Source of the DNA: Streptomyces sp. NBC_01216
Lineage (GTDB): Bacteria > Actinomycetota > Actinomycetes > Streptomycetales > Streptomycetaceae
Direction of reading: 5' to 3'
Assembly (NCBI RefSeq): GCF_035994945.1
Contig: NZ_CP108677.1
Coordinates: forward strand, 5,084,001 to 5,148,000
Length of the DNA: 64,000 nt
The notes under the pieces are model-generated. The model saw only the letters and a program-made list of their open reading frames with translations. It was not told where the DNA came from and made no database searches. This document shows positions 16,830 through 26,200 of the stretch, one piece after another. The first letter of the stretch is position 1. Each line of letters begins with the position of its first letter. Position numbers and translations under genes: made by a program.

Positions 16830-17581
16830 CCGACGAACTTCCCCAGCCACTCGGATTCCCCCACTGCGCCCGCTGCCCCTACCGCGTCAACGGCACCCCA
16901 CGGATCTGCGGGGACTGCGCCGGTAAGACTCTCAAGCCGATCCCTGACGATCACTGTCCGGTATGCTCCCAGGTCCTCAAGCCCAACGTGCCCTGCGTGA
17001 ACAGTCTGTGCGGCTGGCAGCAGGGCCGGGCTCGCTGGAAGCGGAGCATCACCCGGATCGACGCGGTCGCCCAGTACACCGACCCGTTCAGCTCCACGCT
17101 GCGACGGTTCAAGGAGGTCGCTGGTCACGAGCCGTGGGGAGGGATTTTCGGGCGTCTCCTCGTCGGCTGGATGGAGACCCACGAGAGTATCGTGTCCGAC
17201 ATCGACCTCATCATCGGCAACCCGACCCACGCCGAGCGGCAGCCGTTGCAGCACATCGAGACGATCATGGCTGCTGCGTACGTGGCGGACGCGCTTGGCT
17301 GGTGGCCCCTTCCGCATCCCGAGAAGCCAGTGCTGCTCAAGACGAAGGCGACCGTCACGTCCAAGGACAAGGGCTTCACTGCCAAGGAGGAAGCGGCGTG
17401 GGAGCACGTCATGGCAATCCAGCGGAGTCCTGCTGTCGACTTCAAGGGCAAGAAGATCCTCCTGATTGACGATGTGTGCACCACCGGGCTCCAACTGAAC
17501 TACCTGGCCTATCGGCTGCTGGCCTCTGGAGCGGCCGAGGTCCGGGGTCTGGTCCTCGCCCGGGTTCCCTGGCGGTACTGA
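16826..17581 (+). CDS. ComF-like phosphoribosyltransferase with N-terminal zinc-finger cysteines
   Basis: 251 aa starting at GTG 16826 and overlapping the dprA-like stop. N-terminal Cys pairs (C14/C17, C28/C31, C44/C47, C57/C62) suggest one or two zinc ribbons. The PRPP-binding signature ILLIDDVCTTG is at about 211-221. ComFC proteins have this zinc-ribbon plus PRTase order. The substrate is unknown. Pairing with DprA recalls competence genes, but no uptake machinery is present here. Confidence 0.82.
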   Translation: MTDELPQPLGFPHCARCPYRVNGTPRICGDCAGKTLKPIPDDHCPVCSQVLKPNVPCVNSLCGWQQGRARWKRSITRIDAVAQYTDPFSSTLRRFKEVAGHEPWGGIFGRLLVGWMETHESIVSDIDLIIGNPTHAERQPLQHIETIMAAAYVADALGWWPLPHPEKPVLLKTKATVTSKDKGFTAKEEAAWEHVMAIQRSPAVDFKGKKILLIDDVCTTGLQLNYLAYRLLASGAAEVRGLVLARVPWRY

Positions 17582-17590
17582 CCGTCAGCG

Positions 17591-17632
17591 GCGGCCCTGC
17601 ACCCCATCCGGGTGCAGGGCCGCTGTCGTTTT
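17591..17632 (+). terminator. Rho-independent terminator after the dprA-like pair
   Basis: Perfect 14-bp stem GCGGCCCTGCACCC with a 5-nt loop, followed by TGTCGTTTT, 10 bp after the phosphoribosyltransferase stop. The symmetric stem may also stop the minus-strand transcript. Confidence 0.8.
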
Positions 17633-17820
17633 GAGGCGCCGCCGACGTCGCCTGCTCCGAGACGTGTCAGGAAGACGCCTTGGCCCGGGTGGCGGGGCGT
17701 ACGGATGCCTGGATGCAATCCGCGGTGAGGTCGAGGCGTTCGGCGGTGTGGACGGCCATGACGAGGACTGGGCTACGAGCCACGCCTTCCCCGGCTGGCT
17801 GCACACCGAGGAACGGAGGG

Positions 17821-19308
17821 TCAGTCCACCTCTTGTTCGACGGAGCAGGATTGGTCCGCCGCCTGGAAGACGCTGGCCATAGCCTCGGCCCACGCTGCCG
17901 CCGGCTCAAGGTCCTGGCCCGGAGCGCTGATTCGCGCTCCGGGCTGGCTCTTTGAGGCGTGCCCTGCACGCAGGAGCCACTGAACAAACGCGGTACGAGC
18001 GTCGGGGAAACAGACCCACGCGAAGCCCGCCAGCCCCGCAGCAATGACCTCGACTCCCCCAGGGCCCTCCAGCGCCATCGGCGTAGGTCGGCATTCCTGC
18101 CTGGCCCGGTCCGCGACCTTCAGCGCGATCTCGTAGAGGCCGGCCCAGTCGCCAGGAACGATCGCTGGCGAGTCAACGGCGCCGGGGATCTTCCTCCCGG
18201 GGTACAGCGTGACAAGTTGGACAGGAGCATCGTCCTCGATCTTCCACGCAGCCGTGACCTGCTTGGTCTGGCCGTTTAGACCGACAACCGGAGCACTGAT
18301 CTCGAACCGGAGCTGCTGTGTGTCTCCATACGCTCGGTTGTCCCTGAATTTCTTCGGCTCGGCACCATGCAGGGCCGAGATCAGCTGGATCGCGAGGAGT
18401 CTCCAGTTGCTCTGCTCGATTCCCAACTCTTGTTGGAAGAACCTCGCCTTCGAGCCGCCATCGGGATGGGCAAGGTTCAGGGCGTAGTCATGCAACTTGC
18501 TGCGCAGGTCGTCCACCAGGGGCTGCTGACGGCCTACCGTGAAGGACAGGCGACGTTCGGCTTCCTGGTACTCATGAACGAGCGCCGCGATCGACTCCTG
18601 GTAGGTCCTGCCCCCAGAAGAGGCGAGGGCTCCTAGCGTCACCGGAGCCTCGGACGGAAGCGTGGCGGGGGTCCACGGAATCTGGCAGTGGTGCTCAGCG
18701 ATCGGACGTTCTCCCAGGCCGATGCCATCCACCGCCAGCCCCGCGAAGAGTTCCTCCGCCGAGATGCCCTCCCCACCCGGGTGATCCACGCGCCCCCGCG
18801 AGTACCTCCACTCGGGAAGCGGGGAGAACACCTCTTGGTGGAGGGGGTCGTTCGGGCCAACCTCGATCGCACCGAGGTACCAGCTAAATGCCCGCAGCTG
18901 GTCGTCCAGCGGTGCCCGCAGCTCGCTCGGCAGCCGCGAGATCACACCAACGTAGACATTCGATGTCCCGAGAAGCCACGGCGCGTGGGCACCCAGCGTG
19001 CTCCAGCGGCCTTCGCTACCCCGGCACAGAGTGGAAGCTGCAGACCACAGGAGAAGCGGATCGCGCGCCAGCGCCAGCTTGCCGTCGGACGAGGAACTCT
19101 CCCAGCGGAAGCTCGGCAACAGGAGCGAGCCCCAGTACGTCTGGAACTGGCATCGCCGGGGCTCATCGACGGTGAGGATGGCAGAGAGAATCGCCCGCTT
19201 GATCTGCGGGCCGTACTCGAACTCACGCGACACAACAAAATCGTCCGCGCTGACAAAGATGGCGATGGGTGCCTGGTGAGAGATCGCCGCTGCGGATGCT
19301 TCAGTCAT
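17821..19308 (-). CDS. Hypothetical protein with DUF6883-like domain
   Basis: 495 aa from ATG 19308; a longer frame reaches 19476 but its extra residues look non-coding. Residues about 280-400 contain KLHDYALNLAHPDGGSKARF and later TAAWKIEDDAPVQLVTLYPG. This fits the DUF6883 domain found at the C-terminus of polymorphic toxins and adhesins and in some mobile-element proteins. The first 200 residues are not recognised, and the C-terminal tail is Ala-rich. It is transcribed toward the terminator at 17591. The function is unknown. Confidence 0.65.
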   Translation of the reverse strand: MTEASAAAISHQAPIAIFVSADDFVVSREFEYGPQIKRAILSAILTVDEPRRCQFQTYWGSLLLPSFRWESSSSDGKLALARDPLLLWSAASTLCRGSEGRWSTLGAHAPWLLGTSNVYVGVISRLPSELRAPLDDQLRAFSWYLGAIEVGPNDPLHQEVFSPLPEWRYSRGRVDHPGGEGISAEELFAGLAVDGIGLGERPIAEHHCQIPWTPATLPSEAPVTLGALASSGGRTYQESIAALVHEYQEAERRLSFTVGRQQPLVDDLRSKLHDYALNLAHPDGGSKARFFQQELGIEQSNWRLLAIQLISALHGAEPKKFRDNRAYGDTQQLRFEISAPVVGLNGQTKQVTAAWKIEDDAPVQLVTLYPGRKIPGAVDSPAIVPGDWAGLYEIALKVADRARQECRPTPMALEGPGGVEVIAAGLAGFAWVCFPDARTAFVQWLLRAGHASKSQPGARISAPGQDLEPAAAWAEAMASVFQAADQSCSVEQEVD

Positions 19309-19618
19309 GCCCGCCAGTATTCGCGACGGTCGGAGCGCCGACCACACCTGTGACATAGACCAGGTACGGATCGAGCAATCCGGCAGCCGATCAGCGCGGT
19401 TCAGGGAGCCCGCCCCAGAGACGACCACGACGCAACGGCCGAGAGTGACCACATCCGCTTGTTCCTCGCCGGGCAAGACGAAGACGTCGCGGCGGGGCCA
19501 ATCCAGGCGGCCCCTTCCTTGTAGTGCCCGTCCGCAGGTCAGGTGCCGGAGGGATGGGGAGAGCCACTGAGCAGGTCTGGGGTTACCCAGAGCAGGGGGT
19601 GGCCGCTTTCAGAGGGCG

Positions 19619-20017
19619 TTAAGTCCGTTTCTGGTAGCGGCCTCGTCCGGGTTGGGTGAGGAAGCCTTGGCGGGTGAGGCGTCCGAGGCGGCTGCGGGTG
19701 ATGTTGACGGCTGCCTCGTCGGTGGGCATGGCGAGGAGTTCGTGCAGCTCACGGGCTCGGAAGACCTGGTCGGGGTGCTGGTTGAAGACGTTCACGATGG
19801 CCTGGTAGGCGGTGTTCGTCTCGGGCGGATCGGGCTCGCCTCCAGCCGGTGCGAGTTCGGCGATGACCTTGGCGGTGGTGGCCAGGTCCGCGAGCCGTGC
19901 TTCGGTCTCGGCCAGGGCGGCGGTCAAGCGCTGGATCTGGTCGCGTAGTCCAACGGCCCGGGCGGTGGTCTCGTCGTGCTGGGCCTGGAGGTCGGCCAGG
20001 AGCTCGGTGACGTTCAC
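19619..20017 (-). CDS. IS accessory protein: coiled coil plus winged helix
   Basis: 132 aa. Residues 1-55 form a heptad-rich coiled coil (LLADLQAQHDETTARAVGLR). Residues about 70-130 look like a winged HTH (FRARELHELLAMPTDEAAVN, then RLTRQGFLTQPGRGRY). ATG 20017 overlaps the transposase stop (ATGA), so it is translated with the transposase. A gene of the same architecture lies at 58149-58676 next to another IS5-type fragment, which argues for a role in transposition, perhaps end binding or control. Confidence 0.7.
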   Translation of the reverse strand: MNVTELLADLQAQHDETTARAVGLRDQIQRLTAALAETEARLADLATTAKVIAELAPAGGEPDPPETNTAYQAIVNVFNQHPDQVFRARELHELLAMPTDEAAVNITRSRLGRLTRQGFLTQPGRGRYQKRT

Positions 20018-20868
20018 GCGGCCAGCCCGAGGGTGTCGCGCCAGGCCGGAGACGGTGTGGTGAGGCGGCGGGTCATGTTCGCGATCGAGGCCCAGTAGAC
20101 GCGCGAGGCGGAGGTGTCGGGCCGGTGGTCGTACTCACGGGCGAGGCGGCGGTGCAGCATCAGCGTGCCGTTGACCTGCTCCACGATCCACCTCTTCGGT
20201 TGCGGAACGAAGCCTTTGCCCTGATCGGCCCGGTTGCGGCGGACGATCTCGACGTCGATGCCGGCCAGGGCGCCGTGGATGAGGACCTCGTCCTTGAAAC
20301 CCTGGTCCACCAGGGCCTTCGCCAGGCGGTTTCCGCACCGCTCGGCGGCCTGGTCGAGCAGGGCGGTCCCGGCGGTGTTGTCGTGGGCGGAGGCGGCGAG
20401 CACGACGACGCCGATGACCAGCCCCATTACATCCACGGCCAGGCCCCGCTTGCGGCCCGACACCTTCTTGTGCGCGTCCAGTCCCGTCGTGGTCTTCGGG
20501 ACACCCGCCGCGGCGCGGACGGACTGGGTGTCGATGATCACGAGGGACGGGTCCTCTAATCGCCGGGCTCTCTCCCTCACCTGGCAGCGCAGGATCTCCT
20601 GGATCCGCTGGTCGAGACCGTCCTGTCGCCACAGGGTGAAGTAGTAGAACACCGCCGACCAGGTCGGCAGGTCGTGGGGCAGGTAGCGCCACTGGCAGCC
20701 CGTCCGGTTCTGGTAGAAGATCGCGTTCACGACTTCCCGCAGGTCGCAGGCCCCGGGATCGCCGGTCGCCGACCGTGCCACCCGGTCCTGCTTCCAGGCC
20801 GTGATCATCGGCTGGATCAACGCCCACTGCTCGTCCGACAAGTCGCTGGGGTACGGCTTTCTCTCCAT
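20014..20868 (-). CDS. IS5-family DDE transposase
   Basis: 284 aa with N-terminal DLSDEQWALIQPM, the typical start of IS5/IS4-type transposases, then catalytic D113 (IIDTQSVRA), D188 (VDQGFKDE) and E230 (RWIVEQVNG, the usual RWVVERT position). The frame appears intact. It is followed, with a 4-nt overlap, by an accessory gene. Confidence 0.92.
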   Translation of the reverse strand: MERKPYPSDLSDEQWALIQPMITAWKQDRVARSATGDPGACDLREVVNAIFYQNRTGCQWRYLPHDLPTWSAVFYYFTLWRQDGLDQRIQEILRCQVRERARRLEDPSLVIIDTQSVRAAAGVPKTTTGLDAHKKVSGRKRGLAVDVMGLVIGVVVLAASAHDNTAGTALLDQAAERCGNRLAKALVDQGFKDEVLIHGALAGIDVEIVRRNRADQGKGFVPQPKRWIVEQVNGTLMLHRRLAREYDHRPDTSASRVYWASIANMTRRLTTPSPAWRDTLGLAA

Positions 20869-21045
20869 GGCCGCATCTCAGCATGGACATGCCCAACGGA
20901 TGTCCACTGTGGCGATCAGTACCACGATCGAGCGATCACGAACCGAGGAAGATCGGACTTAACGTCCACTCAGAGAGCACCATCAGCTCTCGCCTGCCTG
21001 ATCAATTCCGTTCCCGGAGAGCCACTGCGCCGATGATGAGCGTCG

Positions 21046-22047
21046 TCATGACCCTGATCTCTCCCCGTGCAGGATGGCTGCCCTGGCCGCCCAAGCCAGG
21101 ATGCTCTGCCCGCGCATGGACAGGCCGAGCCGGTTCCAATGGAAGATCACGTGGTAGCTGAGCACCTGACGCAGCCCGCGATCGAGCGTCCCGTCCTGTA
21201 CGCCGCGGGCGAGTGCTTGGCCGGTGCTGCGGAAGGCGGCAGCCCACTCGGCGATGGGTTCCAGCGGGCCGCCGGAGCGCAGCAGGGTGTCGCTGTCGGC
21301 GAGAAGCAGGGGACGGATCTCCTGCGCTCGGGCGTTGAGTCGTTCCGCCGGAACATCGCCGATGGCTGAGCGGTGTTCCGTCGTGATGACCCGGTCCCAA
21401 ACATCGCCTTGCTCGTACCACTCTAGCCGCGCCGCACGCATCATGATCGTGCACAGGAGAACGGACAGCTCCCTGGGCCCAACGGTGAGACCGCCGTGCT
21501 GTCGCAACTTCTGGATCTCGTGGCTGTCGGTGACGAACAGGGAGTGCGCGGCCGTCATGCTGGACTCCCCGCCGAACGCCGGAGTCTCCGGTTCGTAGAT
21601 GCCGGGCCACCAGCGCTGAAGGTTCCCGTCGGAGACGAGGCGGTCGAAGTGGTCCCCGATGCCCAGCTTGGCGCCGCCCGCGGGCTGGACGCGGATGCGC
21701 AGACGCCAGCAGGGGTGCTTTCTGGTGTACCACCAGCCGCCGATGAGACCGGCGGTCTCCGCCTCCCGTAGTAGAGGCAGGACGTGTGCGGTGAAGGTCT
21801 CGTCGGCTTTCGTCCAGTCGGTGAAGTGGAGGTACACCTGCCACCAGTCGACTGCGGAGGCGTGTCGAGCCAGGGCCTCCCGGCCGCCTTGGTCGTAGAC
21901 CGCCACAGCGTCGGAGAGGATCGCCGGTTCCATCCCGTACTGGGCTGCGACATCGGGGATCGACATGCCGGTGAGGGCAGCGGCGACCGCGCGCTGGATC
22001 GGGCTCGGCTCCGTCAAGATCAGTTGATCAAGAGACATGCGTCCCAT
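21046..22047 (-). CDS. Stand-alone SpaB_C-type (thiopeptide-type) lanthipeptide biosynthesis protein
   Basis: 333 aa. The N-terminal 60 residues are helical; residues about 65-320 match the lantibiotic dehydratase C-terminal / thiopeptide-type bacteriocin biosynthesis domain (DWWQVYLHFTDWTKAD, HPCWRLRIRV, LSYHVIFHWNRLGLS). In split LanB systems this fold eliminates glutamate from glutamylated Ser/Thr. LanB here appears full length and keeps its own C-terminal domain, so this protein may have another role. Last gene of the cluster; its start overlaps the 3' end of lanC. Confidence 0.85.
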   Translation of the reverse strand: MGRMSLDQLILTEPSPIQRAVAAALTGMSIPDVAAQYGMEPAILSDAVAVYDQGGREALARHASAVDWWQVYLHFTDWTKADETFTAHVLPLLREAETAGLIGGWWYTRKHPCWRLRIRVQPAGGAKLGIGDHFDRLVSDGNLQRWWPGIYEPETPAFGGESSMTAAHSLFVTDSHEIQKLRQHGGLTVGPRELSVLLCTIMMRAARLEWYEQGDVWDRVITTEHRSAIGDVPAERLNARAQEIRPLLLADSDTLLRSGGPLEPIAEWAAAFRSTGQALARGVQDGTLDRGLRQVLSYHVIFHWNRLGLSMRGQSILAWAARAAILHGERSGS

Positions 22048-23249
22048 CCGGTGATCGGGGCCTGCTGTGAGGCGTGGGTGGTCAGGGCGAGCGCGGTGCC
22101 AGCGTCACCGTTGATCAGGCCGAGCCCGGGAAGGCCGGGCTGGGCGTTCGCCGCGAGGGAGTCGCCGAGGCTCTTCGGGAGGGTCCGAAGACGAGGGTCG
22201 AGGGCATCGGCGGCGGCGCGGGTGGCGGTCTGGTAGATACCTGCCCAGCCGTGGCACAGGCCGGAGTCGGTGACGTGCGCGAGCTGTTCGGGGTCGGTCA
22301 GGGCGCAGTACAGCGCGTCCTCGTAGAACGCCTGGACATCGGGGGCGCGCAGGGCGAGCCCGGCGAGTTGCCCGGCTCGTGCGATGCCCGTGGTGCCGTA
22401 GCACCAGCTCGGCCGGCTTGGAGCGTCGTGGTGCGGGCGCCCGAGGTCGAGGTCGCTCCGCGAGATGTGCTCGGGCCACCAGGGACCGGAGGGATTGAGC
22501 TGGCACCACGCGTCGAGGTGTTCGCAGATGTTCCAGATGGCTTCGCGGTGGCCGCTTACGGTGATGCCGCGGCGCATGGCCTGGGCCAGCAGGAGGAGCG
22601 GGCCGGTGATGCCGTGCGCGGCACCGAAGTTGCCGTGGCCGCCCGGGAAGTGGGCGGACTCACCGCGGGCCGGGTCGTGGCGGACCCACCAGCCCGGCAG
22701 GCCGCGGCCGTCGGGGGCGAGAGGGCGGGTCAGGGCAACGAGGTATTTCAGGACTCGTTCCAGGGACAGCCCTTCGGGGTCGGTCCGCAGGAAGTACGCC
22801 CCGATGCCGGTCAGGCCGTAGAACAGGTCGTACTCGGCGAACGTGGGCAGGTCGCCCTTGCGGATGCGGGTGAGCGCGGCGTCCACGCGGCGGTGGGTCA
22901 GATCAATGATGTGCTGGTGCAGGGTCCGCCTCGCCGGTTCGTACAGGTGCTGGAAGGACGGCGGGACGGTGGTGAGGACGAAGCCGAGGGCGGGGGCGCC
23001 GAAGAACAGCCCCACGGTGTCGGCCGCGCTGATTTGCCCAGCCGCAGCGGCGGTGATCCACCGGTGTGCGGGACGCCAGGAGCCGCCGTGACGACTGGAC
23101 ATCTCGACGTGCAGCAGGCTGATTCCGGCGGCGCCGTCGGCGAGGGACTGCACCGCCCAAGGCTTGTCCCGGGGCAGAGGAGCGGGTTGTGCGAGCCGGG
23201 CGGTGTACTGCTCCAGGATCGCCGCAGTGGTGACGGCCGGCGTGGTCAT
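22020..23249 (-). CDS. lanC: Lanthionine synthetase C-like cyclase
   Basis: 409 aa LanC. Zinc and active-site motifs are present: AHG (211-213) after GNFGA, WCYG with C283, and CHG with C332 and H333. LanC cyclases use the zinc-bound thiolate to add Cys onto dehydrated Ser/Thr and form lanthionine rings. ATG 23249 overlaps the lanB stop (ATGA), so both enzymes are co-translated. Confidence 0.94.
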   Translation of the reverse strand: MTTPAVTTAAILEQYTARLAQPAPLPRDKPWAVQSLADGAAGISLLHVEMSSRHGGSWRPAHRWITAAAAGQISAADTVGLFFGAPALGFVLTTVPPSFQHLYEPARRTLHQHIIDLTHRRVDAALTRIRKGDLPTFAEYDLFYGLTGIGAYFLRTDPEGLSLERVLKYLVALTRPLAPDGRGLPGWWVRHDPARGESAHFPGGHGNFGAAHGITGPLLLLAQAMRRGITVSGHREAIWNICEHLDAWCQLNPSGPWWPEHISRSDLDLGRPHHDAPSRPSWCYGTTGIARAGQLAGLALRAPDVQAFYEDALYCALTDPEQLAHVTDSGLCHGWAGIYQTATRAAADALDPRLRTLPKSLGDSLAANAQPGLPGLGLINGDAGTALALTTHASQQAPITGWDACLLIN

Positions 23250-26200
23250 CGGGCCGCCATCCGGTGCTGAACGGCGGCGGTCCGTACGAGCCGGATCGTG
23301 GTCTCCTCGGCGCGCGGGTCGACGCCCAGGGCCCGGACGTGGTGCTGGTGCAGCAACGACCGGACGACGTCGAGCGGATCACGCTGACTGGTCAAGGCCG
23401 TCCGGTAGGAGTCCACGGCGACGGCGCGGGCCCGCCAGGCTTCGGCGACCGCAGGGCCGCCGGGGAGGGCTGCGAGCACGGAGGCGCCGTTCGGCGCGGC
23501 GAGTTCGAGCACCTGGGTACGCAGAGCCCGGTCCAACCGCCCCGTGCCCTGCGGGAGGGTGCGCACCAACCACTCCTCGGCCGCCGCGGTGTCCGGCGCC
23601 AGGGGGGTGACGAGGTGCAGGGCGCTGGCCGCGGCGAGGGCCTGCGGGGCGAGCGCGTCGGTGCGCTCGGTGAGCTGGATCTGCGCGAGGGCGGCGGCGG
23701 AGTCCGCTGCGAACACCTGGTGCGCGGCGTCCATGGCCTCCGCGCCGCCGAAGCGCCCGGTCTGCGGCTGGTAGGGAGCCAGGACGAGCCCGGCCGCCAG
23801 GCCAGCCCCGTGCAGGCTGTCCGCCCACCTACGGACGTGCTGGGCGGCGGCCCCGTATGCGTCCGGCGGCAGGTGCAGCGTGAGGTCGAGGTGCTGGTCG
23901 GCGTCCGGGCGGGCCATCACCCGGTGCCGGGTGAACCACCAGACCGGCGGGGTGTCGCCGAACGCGGCGAGGAGGCTGGGCAGGTGGCGGCTCAGGATCT
24001 CGTCGTAACGGCGCGGGTGGGCGTGGAGCTGCGCGAGCAGGACGTCACCCGCGCCCGGAAGGCGCCGCCCGGGGGCCAGCACCGTGGCTGGGCGCGGCCG
24101 GGGCACATCGGCGGCGTCCGACTCCAACCGGCCCAGGGAGAGCCAGATCTCGTGTGCCCGCCCGATCCAGCCGTGGGCGTCTGCGTCTGGCACTTCGCGC
24201 AGCTCCAGGCGCCGGGCGTTGTCGAGGTGCGCGCGCAGGACCCGGCGGTGAACCGGGTGGGACAGGTCGAGGGGGAGACGCTGGTCGTAGTCGATGACGG
24301 CGACCTGCATCGGGACCCGTAGCCGGTCCCGCCAAGCGGTGAAGGCGTCCTCCCACTCCTCGGTCGCTGCTTTGCGGCCGGGCAGGTCGTCTGCCATCAG
24401 CAGCCATCGGGCCTGCGTGAGGATGGTGCGGCGGTAGCGCACCCGGGGGAGGAACGGGAGCCGGGAGCCGGCGCCGAAGTCGAACGGCTTGTAGGCGGCG
24501 AACCGCCCGTTGGCCACTTCGGCTAGGAACCGGGCCAGTGGCGGGGTCTGCGTCCCGCCCTCCAGGGCGTGCAGGACCCGCACGTCGATGCGCCGGCCGG
24601 TGGAGAGCTGCACGAGGCGGAAAGTGCGCGGGTCTGCGGTGACGGCGATGTCGGCGAGCGGGATCGTCGCCTCGTCCGTCTCCTGGTGGCCGGACAGCTC
24701 GATGACGTGTGGCAGCAGCCGCGGCGTGCGGGTGACGTTCTCGTTGCGGTGGCGGCGCGGCGGGAACACGAGCTGCGCCGTGAGGCCGTCCGGCGCCCCG
24801 TCGTACGTTGCGGCGAGCGCGTCCTGCTGCTCAGGCGGCAGGACGTGAGCGAACCGGCCCGCCATGCTGCTGCCGGGGCGGGGGACCGCGGTGAGCAGGA
24901 GGTCGAAGGTGCCGCTGGACAGTGCCCGGGTGCTGGGTGAGTGGACCTCGAAGGCGGTCTCCACCCGGGGCACGAACAGCCGCTCGTCTATCCCGGCGGA
25001 CTTCTCCAAGCGGTCGACTATGTCGTCCGTTAGCCGCAGCTCACGGCCGCCGTCCAGGAGGACTTGCTGTACCAGGGCGAGTAGCAGTTCGTCGCGGTCG
25101 GTGCGCACCTTCAGGGCGGCGCCGCGTTCGGAGCCGACGTATCCGGCGGGCAGGCCGAGGCCGCTGTCGGCGACCAGGTCCATCACGGGCACCAGGGCGC
25201 CGACGCCGTACCGGGCCCGGAAGCGGCGGTGGTAGTCACGCCAGTGCTGGTAGCCGTAGGGCTGCGGGGTGGTCCGGTAGAGGGCTGACACGGCTGCTTG
25301 CGCTTCCGCGATCACGGCCTGCGGGAGCTGGGTCTCGCAGTCGAGGGCGGTGTCAATGAGCAGCGGTGTCGGGGTGACGGTGGTGAGGTCGCGCATTCGC
25401 GCGGCGACGGCGCTCACGCTGGTGTCGGAGAGCGTCGGCTGGTGGGCGGACACCTCGTCGCGCAGGGCGTACAGCGAGTGGACCAGGTCTCGCACCTCGG
25501 GGACGTTGTCCGCTTGGTGCGCCTCCAGTTCGCGGCACAGGTGCTGGAAGGCGTCCACGGTGGTCATGGGCGCCCACAGGCTGGTGATGAGGAACTGCTG
25601 CTCGACCAGGCTGGTGAGAAGGGTGTCGATCTTCTCCGGCGTGGCCTGCGGGAAGCGGTCGTGCAGGCGGCTGTGGAGGTCGCCGTAGGGGATGGGGGCG
25701 CGGGCCGCGTCCATGGCTGCGGTCACCGGCCGGGCGTTGCGGACGGATATCTCGACCGGGGCCAGGAGGACGGCGTGGCCGTCGGAGGGCGGCCCTGGCG
25801 CCACGAGCCGGTCACCGCGGGCGCGGGCGGCGTTGTTGGCGACGAGCGGTAACCGCTTCAGCAACGCGGGGGTGCGCTGGAGGCGGAGCACCATGTCGGT
25901 GACCCATTCGGCGTCCGGCCGGATCATCGCGCGGTGCTTGTCGCGCCACCGTGCGCTTGCCTGGGGCCCGACGGACACGGGGGCGGTGCCGGCGAACAGG
26001 CCGAGCGGGGTCGGCCGGTGTTGCCACCGCAGGAGGTATGCGACGGTCGACAGCGCGGTGCGGCGGACGTGACGAGGCTCGGTCTGCCGGCCCCGGACGA
26101 CTGCCTCGATGGCGTCGGACAGGACGGGGGTGGCGAGCTCCAGCGCGCTGCGGAAGTCCTCGCGCTGCCAGATGCGGTTGAGCCATCCGCGGGTGACGGC

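Larger units (their letters stand above)
19601..20981 (-). mobile_element. IS5-family insertion sequence with accessory gene
   Basis: Imperfect inverted repeats bound the element. The left one reads GGCCGCTTTCAGAG then GGCGTTAAGTCCG; the right one (20954-20981) reads CGGACTTAACGTCC then ACTCAGAGAGCACC. The shared inner core is CGTTAAGTCCG. It encodes a DDE transposase and a second protein whose stop codon lies inside the left repeat. No target duplication could be confirmed. It abuts the 3' end of the lanthipeptide operon. Confidence 0.75.

Noticed and set aside
18688..19353. Plus-strand frame opposite the DUF6883-like gene
   Set aside because: Antisense shadow with no domain; the minus-strand gene explains the codon pattern.
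19309..19476. Upstream extension of the DUF6883-like protein
   Set aside because: The residues lack coding character; ATG 19308 begins the plausible protein.
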